DNA from: Austropuccinia psidii
Taxonomy: Eukaryota > Basidiomycota > Pucciniomycetes > Pucciniales > Sphaerophragmiaceae
Assembly: GCA_023105745.1 (NCBI GenBank)
Contig: JALGQZ010000004.1
Span: forward strand, 60,443,112-60,507,111
Direction of reading: 5' to 3'
DNA: 64,000 bases
Shown: positions 11,104 to 23,167 of the stretch, one piece after another
How positions within the stretch are numbered: the stretch's first letter is position 1
How the letters are laid out: each line of letters starts with the position of its first letter
Translations under genes and position numbers: made by a program
The notes under the pieces: model-generated
What the model saw: the letters and a program-made list of their open reading frames with translations, nothing else
What the model was told of the DNA's origin: nothing
Database searches by the model: none

Positions 11104-14100
11104 AATGATTTCCAAATTAATAAATTGTGTCATTCTGGAGCTGATGAAACTGTTTTACCTTTAAACAGAGCTGAAACCGCCACAAGAAGCCTCAGTGGAT
11201 ATATACAAAGCCAGCCAGAAGGTCTACAACAATGAATTGCAGCACAAATAGTAACAGATCCTTGCAGATCTGTAGTAAAACTGCATGAAATCTTACCTGA
11301 CTGTGAGAAAATTCCTGAGCCATCCCAGCACTTGCAAGTTACTCAATGGATGGCATCCATTGATGGAAAATAAATACATGATGCTCTTAACAGCAGAATG
11401 GAGAGAAAAAAACCGTCCTCCACCCAAGAAAGTGCCAAAAACAGCCCCAGTAGCCAGAAGAAGAAATTCCAATGTGAAAAAGAAGCCACAAGCTCAGAAC
11501 AAGGGCAAAGGCAAGGCACCAGCCACAAATCCTTACAGACAGGGTTACAGAATCCCAAAGATTCAGAAGGATGCCATGGAAAATGTATTTCAGATGGCCA
11601 GAACAATGATGGAACTACAGAAAAAGGAGGAAGTCAGGTAAAAATCTCAGAAATGATTTCTGACATTTTTGATGCCATCCCAGAGTTGTATGAAGCTGTA
11701 AATGACTCAAAAAGTCATATTTCTGATAAAAATTCATTAATTTGTAACAATCGTAAGACAAATAAGTTAAGTCTGAGCCAAATTAATGAGACACTTATGT
11801 GTTTTGAAAAAGGTTTAAGAACAATTAAAACTCACAATAATGAAAATTCACTTGGAAATAAGTTAAATGAACAATCTGCCATTATTAAAGAATTGACAGA
11901 CAAATATTCTAAATTCAATATTGATTACATAGCTGAAACAAGAATAAAAAAAGCCATCAAGATTATCAAAGAAGATAATAAGAAAGTCTTTTATGATATT
12001 GCAAATTCATTTACTGAAGTAAATACATATACAATTTCCTTTAAAAAGTGTTTTGACACCTCACAACAGGAAGTATCAAAATTAACAATGAAATTGAATC
12101 AAGTCACTTCTGATAATACTAGACAGGAAAAATTATGGCAAGAAATAACAAATAAATAAGATATATATAAAGCTGAAGTAATAAATTTAATACAGAGCTT
12201 CCAACATGAGCTCAGAAATTTTCAAAGGTGTAGCAGCAGTAAGATGAATGATATTGAACAATGACTGCACACCTTACCAAGAATGTCTACAACTTTGAAT
12301 CAGAATGAGGGCTCATATTCAAAATAAACAACTATTGGAAGTTGAAAATTCACATTTGAAAAATGAACTTTCCACTTCTTTTCATAACTTGGAACCATAA
12401 ATGGGCCAAGCACTCTTGAAAGAAGTACCAAAAATTAAAGAATGGCCTCATTTAAGTGGTGAAGGAGAATATTACCATATGGAATTCATCAGAGTTATTG
12501 ACATGATTAAAGAAGATTTTGAATTACCAGACAGATTGGTAACAGCAAGATTCAACACCTTTTTTACCAGATCAGCCCACAGATGGTATATCAAATTAAG
12601 ACAAGCACATGGAAACCAAAGTTGAACTTGGTGGAAAGCCCAAATCATCAACAAATGAGCCAATGATTATTGGAGATTTGAAGCTGAAACAGCCTTTGAA
12701 TCTGCCGAATTTCATGCTGATAAAGACAAAGATGTACCATGGTTTTGCCACCCAAAAGACAGCTTAACAGCATTATATCCTGAGATGTCAGAATTTATGA
12801 TTCTTAGAAAAACCTTAAGAAAATGTGGAGGTGACTTAGAGCATGCTGTCAAAAAGCAGGACTACTGAACATACTTCAGTGGAAGATATTATTAATATAT
12901 TAGAAGAAGTAACCACCAGAACCAGAATTGGTTCTAGTAGGGTGAATCTCAAAACAAGATTTAATACACCTTTGAAAGACTCTGTGGATGATAATCTTAA
13001 AGCAAGTTCTAATAATATGAAGTATAAATCTGCATATATAGACAGGAAGTGACATATTTGCCAAAGAACCACACATTTAGCTAATGCATGTCCCAGGAAG
13101 GGAAAAATCAACAAAATTGACATTGAAAAAGAACCTGATGTTGAAAAAGATGATGATTTGAAAATTCAGATGATAAATAATCAATATTTTATGAATTTTC
13201 AAAAGATATATAAAATATCAATTCCACTTTTGACAATATGGAATCTTATTCCCACTCTCCACAATCAAGCAATGGTCAACTTGATTTGTCAAAAATTCAA
13301 GATGCACAACTTATGAAGACCAAACCAAAGAGGGGAAAGAGTTATACAGCTGATAACTCCTTTATAACAGAAGTGGTCATTGTCAACAAGCCCATTAAGC
13401 TTTTGCTTGACCCAGGAGAGTTCTGCTCTTGTTCTGGAAAATCTTCCCTTAAGACTTGTGTACCAAATTTTGAAGATCAATCATTCCCAATTGATTTCAT
13501 AAAATTTAATATTGCAAGTAGTCCAATGAAAGCATTGGGCATATTTGAAACTACTATCATATTTCCCCACATAAATGGAGATCTAAGAATCACTGTTGAA
13601 TTTGTTGTTATGGAAAATTGCTCTAGTACCAATTTTATATTGGGAAATGAATATTTAATAATGTATGGCATAGACTTACATAACAACAAGGACAGATACT
13701 TTACTATTGGAGACAATAAGCATCAAGAATTTGCCTTTTTACCCACTAAGAGACAAATTACATTAAGAAAAGTATCACCAATCAGCTTAGATTCAGAGAA
13801 ATTCAAATCTGAACAGTTAAATGAAGCTGAAATAAGCCTTCATCTGACTGATAAACAGGAAAGTTAACTTTCTTCCCTTTTATATAACCACAAAGAAGGA
13901 TTTGCATCAGACAAAGAACTTCTGGGGGCATCTATGGTTCATGAAGCTGACATCATCCTTAATATTGAAAGACCTTATCCACCACTGTTCAGAAGACCTA
14001 CATATCCAGCAGGTTGTAAATCAAGAGAAGCTCTGGAAATTTATATTCAAGAGCTTCTAGATTTTTATGTAATAAGGAAGGTTGGCCATAATGAGGATGT

Positions 14101-16910
14101 AGAAATAACTACACCATTCATAGTGGCATGGGATAATGGGAAATCCAAAATGGTTGGGGACTTTAGAGCTCTGAACACTTACACTGTTCCAGACAGGTAC
14201 CCAATACCAAAAATACAAATTGCCCTTACCCAGATATCTCAAGCAGTGTATATAAGCACTATGGATGCCCTTAAAGGATTTCATCAGAATGTGGTGACAC
14301 CAAGGGCAAGAAAATACCTGAGAATTATTGTTTATTGTGGAGTATATGAATATTTGAGGATGCCTTTTGGTATCAATAATGCACCTTCATACTTCCAAAG
14401 AATGATGAATGAAATCTTCCCTGAAGAAATTCAGAAGGATGGTTAATCATTCAAATTGTTGACATTATTGTCTGCTCCAAGACTTGGGAAGAACATATGA
14501 ACAGATTATCCAGAGTTTTGACCAAAATCCAATCTGTAAACATAAATATTTCTTTGAAGAAATGTCATTTTGGATTCAAATAACTCAAAGCAGTGGGACA
14601 TATATTATCTGGTTTATCCCTTGGAATTGACAAAAATAAAGCTGCAGCAGGACTATTGAAACCTATGCCTTAAAACAACAAAGAAATTTAATCATTTCTG
14701 GGGTTTTCAGGATATTACAGACAGCATATTAAGGATTATTCATTGATAGCAAGAACTCTGTATAAATTGTGTGACAAGGACACAGTCTTTGAAATGACTG
14801 TTGACAGAGTCAAAGCCTTCAAATCTTTAAGACAAGCCTTAACCAAGGCTCCACTCTTACTGATGCCAGACTTTAAGCTGCCTTTGAAGCTTTATATTGA
14901 TTAATCAGGAGATTAACTTGGTTCTGCACTTAATAAAGTCCAGATTATTAATGATAAGCCTGTGGAAGGACTCATATGCTTCATATCCAGGCAAATCAAA
15001 CCAACTGAAGCCAGATATTGAGAAAGTCAGATGGAGTGTTTATGCCTTGTCTGGGCCTTGAAAAAGCTAAATTACTCCCTTGAAAGAGGTGTTTTTGAAT
15101 TGAAAACAGATTGTACCACTGTTAAGTCACTTTTAAGCATGAAGACACAAAATAGACATATGCTCAGATGGCAAATAGCCATACAAGAGTATAGGGGCAA
15201 TATGACTATTGTTCATAAAGATGGGAATATTCAGAAGATTGCACATGAACTAAGCAGATGGCCATTACCAGATAGTATTGATAATCCTGCTGATGTGCCA
15301 GAAGAAGCTTTCCCACATATTGTAATCAAAGGAATCAGCATTACAGATCTGAAGACCACTTTCTTTGAAGAAGTGAGAAACAGTTATACTAAGGATACAA
15401 ATTGTACCATTTTATGCCAACTACTTACTAAAGACTGTAAAGACAGCTCTTTGATACATGCCTTAGATGAAATATGGAAAAAATCATATGATGAAGGAAG
15501 ATTCCACTTACTGGATGGTATAATTTACCACAGAACTAAGCATACATGTATCATGACAGTTGTGGACAGGTCCTTAATCAATCTTTTACTGAACAAAGTC
15601 CATGACAGCCCTTTCTCAGGAAATCTGTATGAAGACAGAACAAGAGAAATGATAAAGACCTGTATATTGTGGCCAATGTGGCAGAAAGATGTTTCAGAGT
15701 ATTTCAAAACCTGTGACAGATGAAAAAAGGCAAATAAATTCACTGGCAAATGACTTGGAAATATGATCAAGATCAAAGAACCCAGAAGGCCTTGAGAAAT
15801 TGTCCATATGAATTGGGGTACTGGCCTACCACCAGGGGGTGATAAAAGTTATAATTCTTGCCTAGTGATTGTTGACAGATTAAGTAAGACTCCAATCTTT
15901 CTACCATTTCACAAAGGTGATACAGCCATGGATACAGCTCTTCTTATATGGAACAGAGTAGTATCATGGACTGGCATATTCACAAAAATCATTAGTGACA
16001 GAAATCCCAAATTCATCTCAGAACTATGGACAAATATTCACCAACTTTTTGGGACAAAGTTAACCTTCTCTACAGCCTACCTCCCACAAACTGATGGTTT
16101 GGCTGAAACAATGATCCAAGCCTCCAAAGACATGGTAGGAGGCTTTTGTGCATATGGCCTTGAACTTAAGGATTGTGATGTATTCACCCATGATTGGTGT
16201 ACTCTTTACCAGAGCTAGAGTTGGCATATAAGACATCCATTCATGCCAGTAACAATAAAACTCCTGCTATTCTCGAAAAATGATGGGATCCCAAATTACC
16301 TAAGGATTCCCTGAGGAAAGATTTGGTTGAGATACATCCTACTGCTGCTAGCTTCAAATGAATGCTAGAAAAAGTTAGAAATCATGCAGTAAGGTTCATG
16401 GAAGACTCATTTGCATATGCTAAAGACAAATGGGACAAATCAGATGCCACTGCGGATTTTAAAGTAGAGGATTCAGTACTTGTATCCACCACTAACTTCA
16501 ATAACTTGAAGGGATGTAAAACTCTCAAAGACTCCTTTTCAGGACCTTTTGTTATTAACACCCTTCATGAAGAAAATGCTTTTGAAGGAGAATTATCTGA
16601 GGAACTTGGAAATAAGCATCCCAAATTTCCAGTCAGCTTGATAATGACATATAAATCTAGTGATGCTGAAAACTTTTGTTTGAGGAATAAAGTTCCCCAA
16701 GTTATACCTCCTATTGAACCATCTGGTATTAAGAAAATCACCAAAGTTCTCAAAGAAATAAAGTTACAAACCAATAAAGTAAGGGAATACTTTGTTAGGT
16801 ACAGTGACCCAACCTGTTAAGATGGATGGTTAGCAGAAGAAGACATACCTGAAGCTACCAAACTTCTCAGAAGGTTAAGAAACACTAGAAAAAACAATAT
16901 TACAAAGTAA
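11104..16910 (+). pseudogene. decayed gag-pol of copy C
   Basis: A homologue of the copy A polyprotein with many stops and shifts. Fragments: gag to MISDIF (11104-12159), capsid from 12401, a stop replacing the first zinc-knuckle Cys (near 13050), protease LLLDPGEFCSC near 13400, RT 13934-14446, RNase H and integrase 15031-15723 and 15808-16218, and C-terminal GPF and chromodomain 16362-16910. The RT catalytic YIDD reads QIVDI after a 1-base deletion near 14430, so it is dead. Before MISDIF, C keeps gag and pol in one frame, which shows that the split in copy A is secondary. Several stops are TGG to TGA changes. Confidence 0.9.
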
Positions 16911-16916
16911 TATTTC

Positions 16917-16934
16917 TTTTTAAGGGGGAGGGAA
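16917..16934 (+). promoter_or_regulatory. polypurine tract of copy C
   Basis: A purine run (core AAGGGGGAGGGAA) immediately before the 3' LTR, like that of copy A. Confidence 0.8.
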
Positions 16935-18714
16935 TGTGTGCCTTAGAGGTATTGTCATATACCCAAAAAACCACAAATAATAAGATAAGATATAAATCTA
17001 AAGAAAATAAATTGATCTATATTATCAAAATAAAAATAAAATTTAAATAAAAATACATATACAAAAATAGAAATCTAATTTTAATTTAAAAATAAAATTA
17101 CATTGAATTTTAAATTTGTGAAAATACATTTTTACTTGAAAAAATTAAGTAAAAATGAATTTTCAACAAAAATACCAAAATTAAAATATTTTTGAAGTAA
17201 AGTTAAATAAGAATTATTATAAATTTTTAACCTATCAATAGACATATGAAAATTGTTTTACCATTGGACTCCCCATAAAAATTAAGGTGGGGTCACCTCT
17301 GGGTAAAATTTCTGTTACTCAACTCTAAATAAGCTCAAATTAAGTTTTTAGTATTTTCTGTAAAAAAGTTGAAGATACTCAAAACCTTCATTTAATTCAC
17401 ATCACATGTGATGCGGACCATCAAATTTTGTGTTAAAATTAAGGTGTTGTGTGTAATTTAGAAGTTATGAGGAATTGAAGTATTTTCAATCAAAATGTTG
17501 AAATATGCACATGTATTACATAAGTGAAATTTAATTTACATATGAGGTTTCAATTATTAAAGTAGGTGTATTGTAAAACTCCATCAAATTAAATATGTAA
17601 ATTACAAGTAGAATACATGATGAGGAATGAAAGGAAAAATAAATTGAAAAGGTTGATTCTGGGGGGAAAAGGAACCTTGGCTCTAAGGGGGAGCCAGACC
17701 CCCAAATTCCTTGCTGACAGGCATGAGATGTCAAAATCCACGCAAAGATTCATTACTTTTGGCCTTGAATTGAGTCACAGGGTCTGTGACTCAATTGATG
17801 ATGAGGTTTTGATACCAGCCAGGGCAGTTTTAGCTGTTTCCAAGAGGGTACAGCTACCGTTAAATTAAAAAATATTATTAAAAACACCTTTCACTGGTTT
17901 CTTTGTCTCTTACACAAATTTTGACGTGTTTTGAAGGCTCTAGAACAGGTATTACTATAGTAATGGCTGATTTAAGGGTCTAAAATGGCTAAAATCAGCC
18001 CTTTTTGGTCTAAACCAGGGTTCAATGATGCCATAATTGAATTTTCTGTTGTCAGAGTGTTTTCCACGCTTGAAAAGAGGAAACTTTACTTTTGGAGTAA
18101 GAAAATTTATTTCTATAAAAGAATGTATTCTTTGCCCCACTTTTCTCTTCATGTTAGAATCTTTTCCTTTTATGATTAGCTCAAACACTGCTAAACTAAT
18201 CAATAAAATATTCCAACCACCTTTTTTTATCATTTTGAACCTTTTAAACACGTGAAGAAATAATTATAATCAATTTCACCCCTGAACCACCCCATAAGCT
18301 AATTAAAGCATCTTTCATCACTATAAACCTTTCCACTTTGTTTCCAAATGCACTCTGGTCACTTTTGGGCATGTTTTGTCGCTGATAATCTTTCTAATGA
18401 CTTTGTTCTTTAATTAATTTCTTGCAGTTCTTTGCTCAATTAATTCCAATTGAAATTGCTCTTGCAGAAATTTCTTTTGTAGCCTTAAATAGCTCTTGTA
18501 GAGTATTTTTGGATAAATTCTTATTGTTGGTAAAACAATAAATCTTTATTATATTATTGTTTTATACTTAAAAAGTTAGAAACAATAAATTTGGTGTTTT
18601 TTCTCTTAAAATAATATATCATACTATTTTTAATCAAATTTTTACCTTTCACAAATTTTGAGGACAGGGAAATATTGATTTTCAATCAAAGTTTCATATT
18701 CACACCTTAAAACA
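16935..18714 (+). repeat. 3' LTR of copy C (about 1780 bp)
   Basis: It starts TGTGTGCCTTAGAGG and ends CACACCTTAAAACA, colinear over its length with the 5' LTR of copy A (for example the AATTCACATCACATGTGATG region at 17394 and the GGGGGAGCCAGACCCCC region at 17685). The ends are slightly changed from TGTGAGCC and CTTACA. Confidence 0.88.
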
Positions 18715-18756
18715 TGTCAGAGGAGGGCTATGTGGTTCCCAGATGAAGCTACTCAA

Positions 18757-18816
18757 CCTGTATTGGTGAAACATGCCCAGATGTGGTTTCAAATCCACAT
18801 CTGAGCCCAATACAGG
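18757..18816 (+). other. long nested hairpin with a tRNA T-arm-like centre
   Basis: Outer arms CCTGTATTGG (18757-18766) and CCAATACAGG (18807-18816) pair over 10 bp. Inner arms CAGATGTGG (18778-18786) and CCACATCTG (18795-18803) pair over 9 bp around loop TTTCAAAT. The centre resembles a B-box or T-arm, and GGGCTATGTGG at 18725 resembles an A-box. It could be a tRNA-derived element; a functional tRNA is not supported because no complete cloverleaf was found. Confidence 0.45.
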
Positions 18817-19275
18817 CTATATGGGCCTTGTGAAAACTACAAGCTAGTCCTTGGAAGTTAAAAGTCTTCACTTCCTCTATGTGAAAAAGTCTAGAAGATT
18901 CTTTCACCCAATTTTAGGATAGAAAGGGGCCTTCTCTCCACAAGAAAAGGTTTCCTCATCCTGCCCTTGAATTCCTATGTAGTAAAACTGTCAAAAACAG
19001 TTATACTCTTGGAAACTAATGAGGTTATAATTATAATATCAATTATCGTAGTATTTAGTATAGTAAACCAACTGATAATTATTGGACCCATGGCTTTCAA
19101 CCATTCTCAACACCACTATTACTCAATATTAAAGCCCTTTATACCTCATTTTCACCCCTTATTGTCATGAAATTCTTTTCAATCATCTTCACCATGTCAC
19201 AGTCATAGTTAAAGCTTTTAATTAGTCTTTACTAGCTTCATCATAGACTCAGCCTTACAGTGACTGCACTTGTGT

Positions 19276-19930
19276 TCATGGCTCATTGAAAATATCTTTG
19301 GAAACATATCTGAGATGACCAGAAACTTTAATTTCAATTTCATGCTCTTCTGTGCTGTGTGATGCTGGTAATGAGGAAAAGCTCTCATCCTTCACTTGGA
19401 GTAGGAACAGGAAATGGGTATCTACAGCTCATCTCATCCCATGGGAATTATCAGGAAGTTCCACTTTCAGCCATCATTGTTTCTCCTTCTGGCTCGCACA
19501 TTTCCACAAATTGTGAGCTTTGCGAGCCTGGTTCCTTTGTTGTCTCATCTTGGATCAATTGATCATACTGTGGGCAAGTGGCATTTGAGGGTGGGTGAAC
19601 TCAGTATTTGCTGGAGTTCCCTCCTCATGTGTTGTGAAGTCATCCCCCCTTGTTTCACCATTTGTTTCAACTTGAGTGGGAGACATGTTCTCATTCTCAT
19701 CATCCACAATTCCTTCTCTTGATGAACTGGCATGATGTGTTCTTGGTTTGGAGGAATATGGATGATAATGTCCAATGACCTTTTCTTTATGGACCAGAGA
19801 CAAGGATGCATAAAGCTCATGACCTTCCATGCAAATTATCAGTAAATAAATAAAAAAATTCATAAATACTGAACATACTCATGATTTTCACTGGCTCCTG
19901 AGATCCGACTTTCTTGCCTTTAGGTGCCAT
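19276..19930 (-). pseudogene. decayed repeat-borne gene starting MAPKGKKVGSQEP
   Basis: Exon 1 (19879-19930) encodes MAPKGKKVGSQEPVKIM. A 55-nt intron (19824-19878) has a GTATGT donor and an AAG acceptor. Exon 2 encodes HELYASLSLVHKEKVIGHYH and an acidic region with NENMSPTQVETNGE, then meets stops after HSMIN, near KEKQ and at GMR; recognisable sequence runs on to IFNEP. It resembles, from memory, an uncharacterised multi-copy protein of rust fungi. No domain or function is recognised. It lies 54 bases downstream of another remnant on the same strand and may belong to the same repeat unit. Confidence 0.6.
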
Positions 19931-19984
19931 ATATAACCAATGAAACAAACATATCAGATTGTGAAAAAAGGTTATAATATGAAA

Positions 19985-20533
19985 TTAAAATGACTTAATT
20001 TGATAAATTTTCAATCCAGGATTCCCCTCAAAAAGACCACTCCAAGTAGTCTTTTCCAAAGGTCTTTTTTGTTGCCCACCATCAACCTGTCTTTCATAGC
20101 CCACATGAACCTGAGATCCTGATGTAATATTGAGTGATGGCTGTTTACGTTTCCCAAAGGGTTCCTGGGACTCCACAAGATTCCAACCAAGATTAAGGAG
20201 GAAGTCACATGGAAATTTGGATTGTGGATTAGCCTTTGATGAAATTTCTGAAGTTCTTCCTGGTCACTCAGACACATGCATTTGTGTATTAGTGGGATTT
20301 GGGGGAATTGGAGTGACAGAAATATTTGGTATTGTACAAGTGGTTGAGGTTTGAGCCATCACATTTTCAAAAGCAATGGTTAGACCTGATAAATTCATTG
20401 AGGATTAAATAGGGGTTGTTAGAGGAATGTTGGGACTCATTGGTGACTGTTTTTTAACATATTTTATGCTACTTTCACTATCCAAGTCATGCACAGATCC
20501 TGAACGGGATTCACCTGGGTCAGAAGATGACAT
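19985..20533 (-). pseudogene. decayed repeat-borne gene starting MSSSDPGESRSGSVHD
   Basis: One frame runs 182 codons from the ATG at 20533 to a stop at 19985, interrupted only by TAA after LTTPI and TGA after MHVSE. It is rich in Ser, Pro and Thr. The C-terminal part reads MESQEPFGKRKQPSLN-like sequence and QVDGGQQKRPLEK. No domain was recognised. It resembles an uncharacterised rust repeat protein from memory. The same strand and close spacing with the remnant at 19276-19930 suggest one composite repeat. Confidence 0.55.
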
Positions 20534-21836
20534 AGGGGGTAAAAAACTACATTAATATTTGGAACTTGATAAAACAGTTCAGTATTATAATAAAATAGAG
20601 TGATCTTAGATGAAATATTTCAAATGTATAATAGAGAGACTCAATGAATAGTGGGAACCAAGTCTCTTGTGGAAGTCTAATAAGAATATTCTTAGGACAA
20701 ATCACCAAGCCTATTTTTGAGCTCCTCCACTTTTGTTGGAAACCACACTGCACAGCCCACCAGCATATGATGTGATACTTTCTTTACCTCCAAGGGGACC
20801 CATTGCACATAGGTAGTCATATTCAATAAAAATTTCCAAACCACTTTCATTCCCCCTCCCCATTGTCACATTTTGTGGATTATCCAAACTTCCATTGAAA
20901 AATACAAAATTCCCAGGTAATCTATATCCATATAATGGTATATTTATGAAGGATTTACCCACCAAAGATAAATCACATTTTCAGGAAATCAAGAAACTTC
21001 AAATCAAATTATAACCAATGAAAAGCCCCCATGCACTCAAGCCAAATACCAAGACCTTAGCTCACCTCCCAACCATTATGTAATAGAGCTATATACCTAT
21101 GTCTGGAATAAGGCATAAACCATGTACAATTCTGTGCCAGTGTACATGGGTTGAATTTTACTCCCCTCAATTCAATGGGGAAACATCACTCATAAAGCTC
21201 CCCTCAATGGCTAAACCCACTTTATCTCCATGTGTAAATAAACAAGAATATGTAAAGCCATTGAGAATCTAGGCATTTCAACCAAGGAGACTCCTAAAAA
21301 ATTCCCCCATAAAGATGTGACATGTTACACTTTATCCCCTGAAGATCACCCACCATTGAAAATGGGATAAAATCCTCCACAGGCTCAAATCATATCCCCA
21401 TCCATAAATAATAACTCAAATTTGTTTCCAATTAATAACTCTCCTAAACAATTTCATATCAACCATAGATATTTTCAAAAAAGCCAACCTTATTCACAAT
21501 TACTTAAACAATGTCAACCCCCTGCTATTCCTAAATGCATATATGCATGTGTCAACATTGCTCAACTCAAACACACTTTTCACATGAAGGTGATAGGAAG
21601 GAAGTTGCCTTCATACCTTTCCAATATAAATAGCAAATTAAAAATCTCAATTCAGCCATTGAAACCAAAACTATTCCAAACAACCCTGCTTCAGCATCAG
21701 GATCTAAGTACCCACAAATTTTATTGAATCAAATTTCCCAAATTCTTATTCTCGATTGACCCAAAGCATGTTCTCCACCCCACTGGGTTCCCATTCAACT
21801 GCACAGAAGCCATAAAGTGGCAGTCAGAAGATTCCC
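20534..21836. other. unassigned sequence
   Basis: No recognisable coding region, repeat or RNA gene. A short minus-strand frame (20711-20965, 84 codons) and a plus-strand frame (21422-21727, 101 codons) have no family resemblance I can support. Confidence 0.5.
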
Positions 21837-23167
21837 TGTGAGCCTTTGAGATATGACCACATATCAAAAAAGGTCACAGCAAAATTTCTGTAATAATTGT
21901 ACTTATGATGATTATCTCAAAAATTAGTAAAATACCATAAATAAGTACAAAATATGAACTGACCCAGAATCTAATGAGTAAACATGTGAAGTAAATTACA
22001 GTATTAGATTCCTCATGTTACAATACACATATGTCATCTTCATGGCATATCTGAAAAGTCAATAATTACTGAAGTATAAGTAATAATACCTTAAAAAAGG
22101 TACAAAACCTCATTTATCTCAGAACCCAATGAAACAACATTTGAAATAAATTGTACCATTGAAATATCTATACAAATCCACGCATAAAACAGTAATAAAG
22201 ATAATCTCTAAAGTCAATACTTAAGGAATTAAGCTGAATATATGCAATTCTTCGTCAACACATATATTCATGGTTTTTAGCTAATATCTCTTGAAATATA
22301 CAAGATAGAGAGATAAACCAAAATTCAAGTCACCATGTAATTACTTTAGAAATACAGATATGAGCTTCATTTTACACATTATAAACAAGGTTAAAACTTG
22401 TAATGGATTATTGAATAAAGTAAATAGAGCTGTTGACCACTTTGTTGTGAAGGTGTTCCAAGCTTGAAAATAAGTAGACATTGAGCTTCTAATAGCTCAT
22501 TCGTGAAGAATGATATAATTTTCATTATAATATTCAAGGTATAACCCCTTGAAATCATGGTTTGAAGTTTAAAATATTAAATTTTGACAGAAAAGATGAG
22601 TTACAAAGAAAAACATCAAAAATAGAGTTTTGACGAGGTAGTGAAATGCTCTTGAAGCTTTAATGAGGACATTCCAAGCTATCACAATCCACTCTCAGAA
22701 TAGCTGTAGCGTGTATAGCTTAAAAGGTATTAATGATGAAAGCTTAAGGTTAAATTTGATCATTTATGATCACTCACTGTAATATTATTTTAGCTTTAAC
22801 AATCATATAAATGATAAAACTGATGAATACTATTGAATTATGATTAATACTAATAAAATCCACGAAGTTTAGGCTTCTTCCAAGCCTATGAAATCATCAA
22901 CCTAAGAGTTACAATAATAACTCTAAATAATGGTGTAATAATGAGGTAAGATGGTTTGATCATGATGTAATAATCACTAAACCTTAAGCTATTTATCAAT
23001 TCTAGTAGAAAGCATCAGTATATGTCTACTAGGAGCTTTATGGACTCTAGAATGGAGGTATTTACTATAAATAGAGCTCTTTTTACTCTATTTTCCCCTC
23101 AGACGCTTACAAAACACTATATAATTAAAACAAAAAGGTAAATTCTTTATTCTTTATATATAAAACT
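21837..23167 (+). repeat. partial group 1 LTR, first 1331 bp
   Basis: It starts TGTGAGCCTTTGAGATATG. It is an inverted homologue of 23815-25146, the first two thirds of the LTR of copy D. It ends abruptly where the D LTR begins. It probably is the left part of the 5' LTR of copy F (same group, same strand), split by insertion of D. Confidence 0.8.

Larger units (their letters stand above)
11100..18714 (+). mobile_element. Ty3/Gypsy retrotransposon copy C (group 1), 5'-truncated and decayed
   Basis: The order on the plus strand is gag, pol, polypurine tract and 3' LTR, colinear with copy A. The 5' LTR and first part of gag are absent. It starts at sequence homologous to position 6265 of A, abutting the truncated LTR of B. 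Confidence 0.88.

Noticed and set aside
11104..16910. Repeat-induced point mutation in copy C
   Set aside because: Several TGG to TGA stops are seen, but indels and other changes are also common. The dinucleotide bias was not calculated, so no claim is made.
18757..18816. Functional tRNA gene
   Set aside because: Only a T-arm-like stem is convincing. No acceptor stem or anticodon arm could be drawn.
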